A stretch of DNA of 64,000 nucleotides, from the NCBI RefSeq assembly GCF_019655435.1, contig NZ_BPFH01000007.1:157552-221551 (forward strand), written 5' to 3'. Position 1 is the stretch's first letter; every line of letters begins with the position of its first letter. Shown one piece after another: positions 38,626-48,613 of this stretch. The translations under genes were made by a program, and so were the position numbers. Source of the DNA: Jannaschia pagri (GTDB lineage: Bacteria > Pseudomonadota > Alphaproteobacteria > Rhodobacterales > Rhodobacteraceae). The notes beneath the pieces are model-generated. The model was not told where the DNA came from, searched no databases, and worked only from the letters and a program-made list of their open reading frames with translations.

Positions 38626-39262
38626 GGCTCATAGTCTCGATACGATCCCAGATGGCGCGGCTGTCAAAACTGAGCGCCGATAGCATGGTGAACACGACGG
38701 ACAGGGCAAAGCACACAGCCGCGACGCCGGGGTTGATCGTTGCGATCAAGTTGAACTGCACCAAGGCGACCAAGATGGCCACCACAAAGACGTCGATCAT
38801 GGACCATCGTCCGATCCATTCGACGAACTCATACAAATGCAGCAGGTGTCCGGGCTTATGCCCATGGGGTTTGCGCACGATCCAGGCCAGCCAGCCGATG
38901 GCGACGAATTTGCCGACCGGGATCATCACGCTGGCGAAGAACACGATAAAGGCCACCCCAAAGGATCCCAGGTTCATCAATTCGATCACCCCGCCGATGA
39001 TCGTCGCCTCCTCGGAGCGGCCCGCCGTCGAGGTGATCAACATGGGATAGGTATTGGCAGGCACATAGGCCATCAGCCCCACGAGCCACCAGGCCCAGAC
39101 CCGTTGCAGCGAGGTGATATCGCGGCTTTGGAGCCGTGCGCCACATCGCGGACAGCGATAGGTCCCCGCGGGGGAGACGCGGGTGCATTGGCGACAGCCG
39201 ATCAGTCCCGCGTCGCGGGCCGTCAGCGTGCGTTGCTGCTTGCTGTTTCCAGGGCCGTCCAT
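38618..39262 (-). CDS. pqiA: PqiA family membrane protein, second half
   Basis: A 214-residue protein: an N-terminal zinc ribbon (CRQCTRVSPAGTYRCPRCGARL) and about four membrane segments, including WLVGLMAYVPANTYPMLI and IGRWSMIDVFVVAILVALVQF. This matches the C-terminal half of E. coli PqiA, which is one fused two-half protein. Start ATG 39262 follows from the ribbon; upstream codons overlap the preceding gene. Its stop overlaps pqiB. Confidence 0.88.
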   Translation of the reverse strand: MDGPGNSKQQRTLTARDAGLIGCRQCTRVSPAGTYRCPRCGARLQSRDITSLQRVWAWWLVGLMAYVPANTYPMLITSTAGRSEEATIIGGVIELMNLGSFGVAFIVFFASVMIPVGKFVAIGWLAWIVRKPHGHKPGHLLHLYEFVEWIGRWSMIDVFVVAILVALVQFNLIATINPGVAAVCFALSVVFTMLSALSFDSRAIWDRIETMSHD

Positions 39263-39849
39263 ACGGAGTGCTTGCTCATTTGGGTGTCTTTGAAGGCAGT
39301 GATGACCACGATGGCCGTGAAGGACCAAAAGGCCGGGCCCATGGACAATGTGGCAAGATCGGCCAGCTTAACCAGGGCAACAGCCACGCCGACCATGAAG
39401 ATTTCGGCCATGGCCCAGGGTTTCAGGATATCCGCGTAGCGAAGCGCGCGCGCCGCGCCCGGCCAGGGGCTGCGATTGACCGACAGGGGCCCCAGGGCCC
39501 AGATCAGCAGCGACAGCCGCGCCACCGGCAAAACGATCACAAAGGCCGCCACCGCTAAGGAGAGGGGCGCCATGACGCCTTGGCTAAAGCTCATGACAGT
39601 CTCAAAGACCGAAGCCTTGCTGCCGAAAACGCCGCTCCGGAGCTCCAGGAAGGGGTAGAAGATGACGATTGTCATCAGGATCAGAGCGGTGGAGGCCAAG
39701 ACCACGATCCGCAGGATCGCCTCGGGGCGTCCCACGGCGATGACGGTATTGCACCGGACGCAGCGCGCCCGCTCCCCGTCGGGAATATCCCCAAAGGAAT
39801 GGAGCGCATCGCATACGGGGCAACACACCATGTCGTCTCGCGCCTCCAT
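39223..39849 (-). CDS. pqiA: PqiA family membrane protein, first half
   Basis: A 208-residue protein with a ribbon MVCCPVCDALHSFGDIPDGERARCVRCNTVI and membrane segments around LRIVVLASTALILMTIVIFYPFLEL and KPWAMAEIFMVGVAVALVKLADLA. It corresponds to the N-terminal PqiA half. It overlaps the second half by 40 bases in another frame, so the two halves are separate polypeptides and probably translationally coupled. It starts four bases after tamB stops. Confidence 0.88.
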   Translation of the reverse strand: MEARDDMVCCPVCDALHSFGDIPDGERARCVRCNTVIAVGRPEAILRIVVLASTALILMTIVIFYPFLELRSGVFGSKASVFETVMSFSQGVMAPLSLAVAAFVIVLPVARLSLLIWALGPLSVNRSPWPGAARALRYADILKPWAMAEIFMVGVAVALVKLADLATLSMGPAFWSFTAIVVITAFKDTQMSKHSVWTALETASSNAR

Positions 39850-39853
39850 GGGG

Positions 39854-42800
39854 TCAGTAATCCTTCTCAAAGAAGATACCCAGGCTGCTCTCGCCATTGG
39901 CGCCCGCTGATCCGCGTACCGTCAGGTTTGGCGTCAGGTCCAGGTTCAGCGAGATCGTCGCGTCCCCGCTGCCGTCCACTTGGATGTCGGTATAGACGTT
40001 GTCGGACACATATTTGCCCGCCCGCACGGCGGTGTTGCCCTCGGCATCTGTGGTGATGTCTAGATCGTCCAAGCCCGCGCTGCCGCGCAGATTGTCCAGC
40101 AATCCGCCGGACCCGCGCCCGGCCAATACCGCGACCGAGTTGGCAAGTTGCAACGCCTGGAGCGGCGATAGCTGATCTAGGCCCCGCCCAAAGAAGATCT
40201 GCGCCAGAATTTCCTCCTGGGGAACATCTGGCGTGCTGCTGAAGGTCACCCCGATGTCGTCTGCGGGTCCCTCCACGGCGATGGACGCCGTCAGCGCATC
40301 CGCCTCTGTGATCGCGACGAGGCGCACATAGGGCGTCAGATCTCCCTGAAAACTGATGGTGCCCTCATCCAGGTTGAACCGCTGTTCCAGAATGTCCAAG
40401 CGACCGCGCACCAGTTCGAAGGCGCCCGCGGTGACAGGGGCGATGGTCGTTCCCGTCACCCGAAGTTGTCCGCCCAGTTCCGCATCCAGCCCGCGACCTC
40501 GGACGAAGATCCGCCCATCGGCCCGGACAACAAGGTCCAGCCCAAAGCTCGCGCCGCCGCCACCTCCGCCGTTCGTCTCGGCGCGTCGCCCGTCCGCACG
40601 CAAACCGGCCAGGGCGAGGGACCGCCGCACGGGGCGGGGTGAATAGAGATGCTGCACCGGGGGCAGGTCACCGATGGCCGTCAGGCCCGATGATGGCACG
40701 ACGATCTCCGCCTCTTCGATGGAGACCAACCCAGACAGCACCGCCCCGCCGGTCAGCGGACCGGTCAGGGCCAAATCGCCCTCCACCGCCGCCGTGTAGA
40801 GGCGCGGATCCTGCAAGATGACACCGAATTGGGCCCGCAGATCCGCGTCGAAGGGCGCGGTCAGGGCGACCGGCCCGCTGATTGTGACGATCCCGCCAGT
40901 CTGCAACTCTGCCCGGGCGTCCACCTGGGCGCGTCCTCCCCCGAGGGTGACCGTGGCGGCAATGGGGTCCAGCGCATTCCCAAGGGTGGGAAGGGAGACC
41001 GCCGCGTCGCTGGTGCGAATGGTGCCACGGACGGCGTCAACGGATGGCGCGCCCGCAACCGTCAGATCAAAGGCCGCCGTGCCCGAGAGGCGTTGACCCG
41101 TCAGACCCGCATTGGCCAGCCCCAGGGGTGCGCTGCCTTGAACTGCCAGGTCGAGCGTTCCATTGGGCGCGATGCCGCCTGCGACATCTGCGCGGGTGCC
41201 AGACGGGCCGTCCACGCGCAAATCGACACGGTAGTCAGTGCCGGGTTGAGCCACCGTCCCGATGACCCGCAACGGCCCCGAGATGTCACCCGCAATCGGT
41301 TCGATGTCCGGCACCGCGAGGTCGACGCGCAGGTCCAAAGGCGCGCCCGCGACGATGCCGGAGAGGTCGAGGTTGGCGCCGAATGGCCCGTTTGCCGTGG
41401 CCTCGGCCCGCCAGACGCCCTGTCGCTGGGCAGCTTCGGCCACGACCCGCAATGGCCCACGCAGTTGGGGCGCCAAGGCTGCGGCATTGGGCAGGTTGGC
41501 CTCTGCCCGTACTTCGGCTCCGGTTTCGGGTAGGCGCGCGTTTGCGGTGACCGTGGCGCCAAACGGTCCGGCGGCGTCTGCCTCCACGGACCAGATCCCA
41601 TCGCGTTGCTGGGCCTGCGCCCCAAGCGTCAGTGGCCCCGACAACTGTGGCGCAATGGCCCGCGCATTGGGAACCCGGGCCGATAGCGTGACTTCGGGTC
41701 CTGCCTCGGGCAGCCGCGCCGTGGCGGTCAGTGCGGCGTCATAGGGGCCCGTGCCCTCCACGGTCGCACGCCAGCCGAACGCCTCCTGCACGGCACGCCC
41801 GCTGAGGTCGAGCCCACCGGGGACACCCGGCGCCACATCTGCCAAGCGGGGCAAGCGCAGGCTGAAATCCACCGCAAGCGGTGTCTCGGTCAAGATCGTG
41901 TCAACCGTTGCCCGGGCCTCATACGGACCGGTCGCGCGGGCCGTGACGGCCCAATCATCGCCCATCTGGCGCAGCGTCCCATGCAGGCTGAGCGTGCCCG
42001 ACACGGTGGGCACAAAGGCCTCGACCCTGGGCACCGTGGCGGCCACATCAATCTTGACGGCAGGACCCGTGACGGGGCCACGGGCGCGGATCGTGACATC
42101 TTCGGGCGCGGTCACGCGCGTGTCCGTGACCCAGGCTGCGCCTTCCTGAGCGAGCGTCCCCTGCAGGGTCACCGGCCCGGCGAGCGGCGGCACCGAGGCA
42201 AGCGCGGGTACGGCGGCAGACGCATCGGGTAGGCGCGCGGAATAGGTGATCTCCGGCCGGTTGCCGGTCACGGGCCCCGCGATTTGCGCGGTCAGGTCGT
42301 AGGGACCCTCCAGCGCGGCATCCACGGACCAGACACCCTCGCGGGCGAAGGCCCGGCCACGGACGCGCGCGCTGCCCGGCACGCCAGGGGCGAAAGGCTC
42401 CAGATCCGGCACTGTCAGGGTCAGGTCCACATCCGGGGCCGGTCCAGTCAATGCACCGCTCACGTCCATGGCGACACCTTGGGGGGCGCGCAGGGCCGCG
42501 GTGCCGGACCAAATGCCAGCCTGCTCGGACAGGTCCAACTGCGCCGAGACCGCCCCGGCCAATCGCGGGTCCAGCAAAGCCCCATCGGCCAGGCGAACAT
42601 CCAGGACCGCCTCGCCACCATTGCCTTGGTTCCGCGCCGGGGCGTCTTCGGCCAACAGCGTTGCGCGACCGGCAATGCCCAGTTGCGGGTTGTCCAGGGT
42701 CACCTGGTCAAGGAACGTCCCCGTCTCGTTCCGCCGGGCCGTCACGGCAATGTCCGTGGCCCCAGCCAACAGCCCATCGGCCTGGGAGATCCCGGTCCGC

Positions 42801-44413
42801 AGGTCAGCCACCCGACCCTCGGCCGTAAGGTCGAAGGCCCCGCCGAGGCCCAGGCCGCCGGACAGGCTGAGGTCCGCTTGGCCTGCCAGGTCCGCTTGAC
42901 CCGTCAGTGCCGCCAAGCGGCGCAAATCGACTATCTGAGCGGCAAGATCCAGCGTGATGGCCAGCGGGCTGCCGTCCGTCGCGATGGCAAGGTCGCCCGA
43001 CGCCGCTAGGGCGGGGCCGCGCAAGCGGAGGTTATCCAAACGTATGGGCGCGTCGGGGGACCAGGTGATTTTCGTACTCACCTCGGCCTCGGACCCGACG
43101 GCATCGGCCAGGGCTGGGTCGGCGAAGACCAATCCGCCGCCCGATAGGCTCAGATCGGCGACCGCACCAGTGACAGTGCCGCCATCCCGTTGCAATTGAC
43201 CCCGCGCGGACACATCCGCGCGCTGCACGTCAACAACCGGATGACGCAGCGTGTCGACCGTCAGGTCCAACGCCCAGTCTTCGGACTGGGCAGCATCGTG
43301 GCGCATGGCAAAGCGTACGCTCTGCACCGATGGGGCATCTGCCGTTGGCAGGACGACCGGTGTACCATCGGCGGCTGCGATGGTTCCGTCGATATCCAAA
43401 ACGCTGGGCCAGCCATCTGCGCCGATGGTGGCGGCCCCGGTTAAGGACAGAGCCTCGGTCGAGATGTTGAGGTCCTCCAGCCGCGTGCCGCCCTCGGACA
43501 GCAGCAGGGCCTGCGCGGCGAGCGTCGTGTCCGTCCCGAAGAACGGCTGATACCGGGGCGCCAGCAGAGGGGAGAGGTCCCCGCCCAAGTCGACCGTCAA
43601 TTGTTGGCCCGCTTCGACACCGTCCAAGGTCACCTGACCCGACAAACGGTCCTGCCCTTCGGAGGCCAGCGCCACATCGGCGGCGAAGGCATCCAGTGGC
43701 CCCGCGCCCGCGACCGTAAGGCTGATCGCCGGGGCGCCGGGCAATTGCAGGAGGGTCGCGGCGATGCCGCCCGCCTCTTCGACCACGCTAAGGTCCAGGG
43801 TAAGCCGTTGATCGGGGGCCTCAAAAGCGGCGTCGATGTCGAACCGACCGGCAACCCCATCCAAGCGTTCCCCGATCAGGGCCACGTCAGCGGAGCCGTC
43901 GGCCAGCTGTGCCCGCGCCTCAAGGGTCATGGCCAGGGGCTGGCCCAGCAGCGGTGCGCCAAGCTCAATCCGATCCGCTCGGATCAAGCCAATCTCGATG
44001 GCGACCGGCAGGTCCGGGATCGACAGGCCTGAGGATCCCGCATCGGGCAACGCCTCCACCCCTTCGGCGGGGAGGGGCGCGCGGTCCATCTGGATCAGGG
44101 CGGCGGTCAGGGCCGAGACTTCTAGCCTGCCCCGAAACAGCGCGCTGCGGTTCCAATCCAGGACAACGTCCTCAAGCCGAAGCCAGGGCCCCGCGTCGTC
44201 GGAAACGGTCAGCGCATCCAGCGAAGCCTCCGAGGACAGGGCCCCTTCGAAGCCATCGATCCGCACCGACAGGCCCGGTGCCTCCAGGTTGTCTTCGATC
44301 AGCGCGGTGAGAAAGCCGCGATCCCGCTCTTCCTGGGTGTCCTGCGCCGGAGCCGGAAGGCTGAGCGCCAAAAGGGCAGCACAGCCGAGCGTGGTGCTGC
44401 GACGCAACATCAA
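39854..44413 (-). CDS. tamB: Translocation and assembly module protein TamB
   Basis: A giant 1519-residue envelope protein. An N-terminal signal/anchor (about 1-25) is followed by long beta-rich repeats (a groove-like AsmA/TamB fold) and the DUF490 C-terminal domain, ending in the characteristic ESSLGIFFEKDY. TamB spans the periplasm, working with TamA in outer-membrane protein insertion and implicated in phospholipid transport. Its ATG overlaps the tamA stop (ATGA). Internal repeats of similar 80-90-residue units occur around 700-1100. Confidence 0.93.
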   Translation of the reverse strand: MMLRRSTTLGCAALLALSLPAPAQDTQEERDRGFLTALIEDNLEAPGLSVRIDGFEGALSSEASLDALTVSDDAGPWLRLEDVVLDWNRSALFRGRLEVSALTAALIQMDRAPLPAEGVEALPDAGSSGLSIPDLPVAIEIGLIRADRIELGAPLLGQPLAMTLEARAQLADGSADVALIGERLDGVAGRFDIDAAFEAPDQRLTLDLSVVEEAGGIAATLLQLPGAPAISLTVAGAGPLDAFAADVALASEGQDRLSGQVTLDGVEAGQQLTVDLGGDLSPLLAPRYQPFFGTDTTLAAQALLLSEGGTRLEDLNISTEALSLTGAATIGADGWPSVLDIDGTIAAADGTPVVLPTADAPSVQSVRFAMRHDAAQSEDWALDLTVDTLRHPVVDVQRADVSARGQLQRDGGTVTGAVADLSLSGGGLVFADPALADAVGSEAEVSTKITWSPDAPIRLDNLRLRGPALAASGDLAIATDGSPLAITLDLAAQIVDLRRLAALTGQADLAGQADLSLSGGLGLGGAFDLTAEGRVADLRTGISQADGLLAGATDIAVTARRNETGTFLDQVTLDNPQLGIAGRATLLAEDAPARNQGNGGEAVLDVRLADGALLDPRLAGAVSAQLDLSEQAGIWSGTAALRAPQGVAMDVSGALTGPAPDVDLTLTVPDLEPFAPGVPGSARVRGRAFAREGVWSVDAALEGPYDLTAQIAGPVTGNRPEITYSARLPDASAAVPALASVPPLAGPVTLQGTLAQEGAAWVTDTRVTAPEDVTIRARGPVTGPAVKIDVAATVPRVEAFVPTVSGTLSLHGTLRQMGDDWAVTARATGPYEARATVDTILTETPLAVDFSLRLPRLADVAPGVPGGLDLSGRAVQEAFGWRATVEGTGPYDAALTATARLPEAGPEVTLSARVPNARAIAPQLSGPLTLGAQAQQRDGIWSVEADAAGPFGATVTANARLPETGAEVRAEANLPNAAALAPQLRGPLRVVAEAAQRQGVWRAEATANGPFGANLDLSGIVAGAPLDLRVDLAVPDIEPIAGDISGPLRVIGTVAQPGTDYRVDLRVDGPSGTRADVAGGIAPNGTLDLAVQGSAPLGLANAGLTGQRLSGTAAFDLTVAGAPSVDAVRGTIRTSDAAVSLPTLGNALDPIAATVTLGGGRAQVDARAELQTGGIVTISGPVALTAPFDADLRAQFGVILQDPRLYTAAVEGDLALTGPLTGGAVLSGLVSIEEAEIVVPSSGLTAIGDLPPVQHLYSPRPVRRSLALAGLRADGRRAETNGGGGGGASFGLDLVVRADGRIFVRGRGLDAELGGQLRVTGTTIAPVTAGAFELVRGRLDILEQRFNLDEGTISFQGDLTPYVRLVAITEADALTASIAVEGPADDIGVTFSSTPDVPQEEILAQIFFGRGLDQLSPLQALQLANSVAVLAGRGSGGLLDNLRGSAGLDDLDITTDAEGNTAVRAGKYVSDNVYTDIQVDGSGDATISLNLDLTPNLTVRGSAGANGESSLGIFFEKDY

Positions 44414-46191
44414 AAGGCCTGCCCGATGCCGATATAGAGCTCTAGCCCGGTGTTGCTGCCGGGGCCGGACACCGGCAGCCCGACATCCACGCGGATGGGC
44501 CCGATCCCCGTGTTGTAGCGCACGCCGAGGCCAGCGCCCACGTGGCTTTGTCCATCAGACCAATCGGACCCTTCGCTGATCCGACCCGCATCCACAAAGC
44601 CGACCAGGCCAATGGTGTCGGTGATCTGCTGGCGCACCTCTGTGGACAGGCCGACAAAGGATCGAGCGCCGACCACACGACCAGATGGGAGCGTGACGCC
44701 CAGATCCTGGAAGGGTTGCCCGCGCACGGTGCCACCCCCGCCGGAAAAGAACAGATCGTCTGCCGGAACGTCGCTCAGATTTGGGCCGACAACCGACCCC
44801 AATTGCAGCCGGGCCGCCAGTACGGTCTGATCCTCCGCACCAAAGTGTTGATACCCCCGCAGGTCCGCGGTGAACCGAAGGCCCGAGCCAGCCGTGGTGA
44901 ACCCGTGAAACGGCTCCAACCCGGCCTCAACGTAATACCCATCGGTTGGGTTGAGCGGGTCGTTGCGGCGGTCGTACTGAGCCTCCAGCGGGATCGAGAA
45001 GATGTTGAACGTTCGCGTGCCAAAGGCGTCCGTCACGCGGGACCGTTCGTAGGCGAGCGCGTAGCTATACTGGAATTCGTCGCTGACGATGCGACGTGCG
45101 CCGACCACCAATTCGGCGGAATTGCTGCTGAAGGTCTCCTGGTCCAGGCGCTCGATTTGTCCGGTCACGAACAGATCGGTCTCCGGGTTGAAGGTCGCCG
45201 GGCGGTTATAGGCGAAGCCGATGGACAGGTCCTCATCCCCGCTGTCGCCGCCGATGCCCTCGACCGCGCCCTCGACCCGCAGACTGTCGGCATGGCCCGT
45301 GAGGTTGCGATGCAGCCAAAACGCCGAGAGCGACAGCCCTTCGGTGGTGCCCACCTCTGCGCCAGCCCCAAAGCGGCGTGGCAACCGCTCCACGACTTGG
45401 ACCTTCATCGGCAGTTGGTCGCCCGCGAGAATTTCTTCGCCTTCTACGATGGACACGGATCGGAAGGCACCCGTCCGCTGAAGGCGCCGGGCTGAGGCGC
45501 GGACTTCCTCCGGGTCGAACACCCGCCCCTGACGCAGATCGACGATCCGCAGCAGATGGTCGGTATCCACATCTTCGTTGCCTTCCACCGTGACCGCGCC
45601 GTAGCTGAGCTTCGGCCCCGGCGCCAAGGTGAGGTCCGCGTTCAATTGGGTCGCCCGGTGGTCCGCTTGGATATCTTGGGACGCCAGTTCTGCCTTAGCA
45701 TGCCCCCGACCGCGCCAAGCCTCTACGCCTGCTGACGCGGTCTCTCGCAGGATGGAGGTTCCGGCCCGTTCCCCCGGCGCAAAGCCTTCGGGTAATTCGG
45801 TCCCCGGTGGGATGGGGCCGATCTTTGCTTGACCGAATAGAAAGATGGGGCCGGGCGTGACATTGATCGCAACCCCTGACACGGGGCCGGTCCCGCCAAC
45901 CGTGGGAAGGGCCGCCGCCTCGACGCCATCGACGGTGATGGACACGGTCGGTCCGAAATAGCCCGCGTCCCACAGGACAGCCAATAGCCGCCGGTAATCA
46001 GCCTGTGCCGCTGCAACCAAATCGCGACGGGTGGAGGCGCCATCGCCTTGGACTTGTACCAGCAGCGACGCATTCGTCAGTGTTTCTGCGAGGTCCTCGT
46101 CACCGCCGAGGGAGAGCGATAGGTCCGCTGCACTTAAAGTGCTCGGACACACAGCCCAGGCGCAGGCGAAAAGGAACGAGCGGACGGACAT
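44410..46191 (-). CDS. tamA: Translocation and assembly module TamA (Omp85 family)
   Basis: 593 residues with a signal peptide (MSVRSFLFACAWAVCPSTLSA). POTRA domains span about 25-240, including YGAVTVEGNEDVDTDHLLRIVDLRQGRVF, followed by an Omp85 barrel with GGGGTVRGQPFQDLG (about 490) and the terminal aromatic residue in GLELYIGIGQAF. GAAGG lies seven bases before ATG 46191; the open frame runs further up but has no support. It is first in the tamA-tamB-pqiA-pqiA-pqiB-pqiC run. Confidence 0.93.
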   Translation of the reverse strand: MSVRSFLFACAWAVCPSTLSAADLSLSLGGDEDLAETLTNASLLVQVQGDGASTRRDLVAAAQADYRRLLAVLWDAGYFGPTVSITVDGVEAAALPTVGGTGPVSGVAINVTPGPIFLFGQAKIGPIPPGTELPEGFAPGERAGTSILRETASAGVEAWRGRGHAKAELASQDIQADHRATQLNADLTLAPGPKLSYGAVTVEGNEDVDTDHLLRIVDLRQGRVFDPEEVRASARRLQRTGAFRSVSIVEGEEILAGDQLPMKVQVVERLPRRFGAGAEVGTTEGLSLSAFWLHRNLTGHADSLRVEGAVEGIGGDSGDEDLSIGFAYNRPATFNPETDLFVTGQIERLDQETFSSNSAELVVGARRIVSDEFQYSYALAYERSRVTDAFGTRTFNIFSIPLEAQYDRRNDPLNPTDGYYVEAGLEPFHGFTTAGSGLRFTADLRGYQHFGAEDQTVLAARLQLGSVVGPNLSDVPADDLFFSGGGGTVRGQPFQDLGVTLPSGRVVGARSFVGLSTEVRQQITDTIGLVGFVDAGRISEGSDWSDGQSHVGAGLGVRYNTGIGPIRVDVGLPVSGPGSNTGLELYIGIGQAF

Positions 46192-47139
46192 CGACAAACC
46201 TTCGGCAGCGATCCGCGCTGTTGGGGTGGCAGCCCCGCATCGCGAACCCAGGTGCCCGTGGGTAACACTGGCTGAAAAAATCTGAAAGACACAATAGGGA
46301 TAGCGGGGTTGAACCGGGGCGGTCGGGGCCGTGCGGACGGCACGAGGGGGGCAAAAGTCGCAGTGGCGCTTAGGGCCGTTTGCCGCTGACCAAACCGGGC
46401 TGTAGCGTGGGACGCTCAGTTGCCAGACGAGGTTCGCTAGACCTTTTTCCCGCTGTCGTAGTCGCGCCTGCTCATTCCCGCTGAAGAGGCCATTCCAGCT
46501 TTGCAAGAGGCGGTGCTGGACACACAGCACAGCTTTGAAGCCGGGTTCCGCATCGTCGGTTTGCAACGAGGGGTGGCCGACAGGAGGGGCCGTGGCTGGG
46601 TTCAGCCCTGCATTCGCTCTTTTGCCGGGAGAGATCTGGGTCCGCTAGGTGCCTGGTCGGGCTCCGCATTCGGAGGCAACCAACCGGTTGAAGGAAAGGC
46701 TCAGGTTTCTGCGGAGCAGGAAAGAGGCCCGAGTGCTTTCCGGCAAAAGAGGTAAAGGCCCAATAACTGATACGAAGATGACGCCTCGTGTTTGAAAGCG
46801 CCATGGAGGACCGAAGCAATCTCATCATTGCGCCCGTTCCTTCTGTCGTAAGCTGGCGTTTGAAGGCCTTCAAAAGGGAAATCCGCCGAGAGCGACCCTT
46901 CTGAAAGGCGCGGGAGACCTGAGCCAGTTGCGATCCAACCTCCTGAAGCGGGGCATTTGCGTGCCGCCTCGCTTCGCGGCAGCTTGGTCAATCGAGAACA
47001 CCTTGGGTCACTCATCCGGAGCGCTGGGGGCCATTGCATGTGACCGTCCGCATTAGGTCTGGACCTTGGCGGCGGCCACCAGCCAGCGTTAAGAACTGCT
47101 AAGACGAGCAGCATTCTGCACCGAGCGTTGAGCACTTCC
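46192..47139. other. Region without a supported gene
   Basis: About 950 bases between tamA and the sensor-like gene. Open frames of 130-170 codons occur on the minus strand but show no recognisable domain, mixed codon use and no ribosome site. It presumably includes the tamA promoter. It looks like decayed sequence; no tRNA, terminator or repeat could be named. Confidence 0.5.
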
Positions 47140-48486
47140 TTACCCGGAGGCCGCCTTGTCCCGCTCGATCTGGTCCAACAACCGGTTGATCCCCCGTGCG
47201 AGGACAGCGCCGTGGGCATCTAGACCCAGAACTTCGATCCGCCGGTCCATTATGCCCGCTTGTGCGTTTTCCAGAACCTCGTTGAGGCGATGGTCTATGG
47301 ATGACCGTAGAAGCTCAGCGGCCTCAAGGTTTCGCCGACGCTCGATCTGGGCGGCGCGTAAAATTTTGAGAGCATTAGAGATTTGGTTGAGGTCCCTTTG
47401 GGGGCACCCGCGCACGCGCGTCGTGGAGGCATCGACCGATAGTCGGCAAATCGTTCCAATGAGGTTTCGGATCGATTGATCCACCCGCCGCAGCGTTACC
47501 AGCGCGAGACTTCCGAGGGACAGCAGCAAGGCGATGAGCAGGAACGCATTGGCCTTCATAGCGGCCCAGCCATCGGCTTTCTCTGCCTCGAGCGTGTCAT
47601 AGAGGTGGTCATGCAGGGCACGTTCGACCTTTCGCAGGCCCAGAATGGCCGCGTCCGCCTGGGCCCACCATGTCTCCGCGTCGGGGAGAGGGGCAGGCGT
47701 TGGCATTGTGAGCAGGGTATCGCGCGAGGTCGCGAATGCTTGGGCTGCCACCGACCGTTGCCAAAGATCGAGCAACAGTTTGGTTTCCTCTTTGGCCGCC
47801 GCCGTAAACTGTCTCAAGATTGTTGTGCTCACCAATGCCTGATCAGCGAGCGCGCGTGGTTCGGATGCGTCTGATGACGTGCCGTTGTCCGGACCTGCAA
47901 GCATCGCGGCGCCCAACGCCCGTTCCAGACCGACGGAGTCCTTGGCCGCCATCAACAGACGGCTATCCCGAATAAGGAGGGCTAAGCGCCGTGACCGGGT
48001 ACGGTCCGCCATGTTGCCAACGGTGACCACGAGCGTTCCGATCTTGTCCGTCATTGCGTCGCGATAGGCGTCTGCCTCAATTTGACCGTTGTCGGCGGCG
48101 AGCCTCTGACTGCGCAACCACTTGGTCAGCGTCTCAAGGGTAAACACCTCTTTTGTCGCAGCCCTTGCCACCGCCGTGGGGGCTGGCTGCAAGGTCCGAG
48201 TGAGAACATCGTCTGTAATGAGCCGTTGGGCGGTGAGCGCGTCAGACGCGGAGGTGTGGTCGGAGGAGAGAACGGCGAAGGTGAGCCCGCGTTCCCGCTG
48301 AAGCTCATGGACCAGCGCGCTCAGCGCCCCGGCTTCGTCCAGGAGGGCGCGATCCCCCGCGAGACGCTGCTGATCCCGATAATCGCCATGCAAGGAGACA
48401 ATCCCGAACAGCAAGGCCGCTGAAAAACCGAGGGCAAAAATCACGGCCATGGACTGACTGACGGTTAACGACAGAAGTCGATTCAT
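47140..48486 (-). CDS. Nitrate/nitrite-sensor (NIT) domain membrane protein without output domain
   Basis: 448 residues starting after a strong ribosome site (GGAGGAGG). TM1 (about 10-32), then a periplasmic helical NIT-type domain beginning LVHELQRERGLTFAVLSSD (the RERG motif of this family) to about 300, TM2 (about 313-333), and a HAMP-like coiled coil (about 335-448, with ENAQAGIMDRRIEVLG). No histidine kinase, chemotaxis signalling, GGDEF or DNA-binding domain follows. It may act through a partner, or be a truncated chemoreceptor. Divergent from the ATP-grasp gene. Confidence 0.75.
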   Translation of the reverse strand: MNRLLSLTVSQSMAVIFALGFSAALLFGIVSLHGDYRDQQRLAGDRALLDEAGALSALVHELQRERGLTFAVLSSDHTSASDALTAQRLITDDVLTRTLQPAPTAVARAATKEVFTLETLTKWLRSQRLAADNGQIEADAYRDAMTDKIGTLVVTVGNMADRTRSRRLALLIRDSRLLMAAKDSVGLERALGAAMLAGPDNGTSSDASEPRALADQALVSTTILRQFTAAAKEETKLLLDLWQRSVAAQAFATSRDTLLTMPTPAPLPDAETWWAQADAAILGLRKVERALHDHLYDTLEAEKADGWAAMKANAFLLIALLLSLGSLALVTLRRVDQSIRNLIGTICRLSVDASTTRVRGCPQRDLNQISNALKILRAAQIERRRNLEAAELLRSSIDHRLNEVLENAQAGIMDRRIEVLGLDAHGAVLARGINRLLDQIERDKAASG

Positions 48487-48613
48487 GCATACCTCCTCCG
48501 CATAGTTTTCATGCGTATGTCGGCAATTCCCTACCAAACGGTTACAATATCAGAGAAAACGACGCCCGGGCTTTGTCATTGCGTCAGGCGCGCGGACGGG
48601 ACACTGTGTTGGC

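Noticed and set aside
46701..47219. 172-codon minus-strand ORF beyond the NIT-domain gene, considered as a lost signalling domain
   Set aside because: Its sequence has no chemoreceptor or kinase resemblance and overlaps the end of the real gene in another frame.
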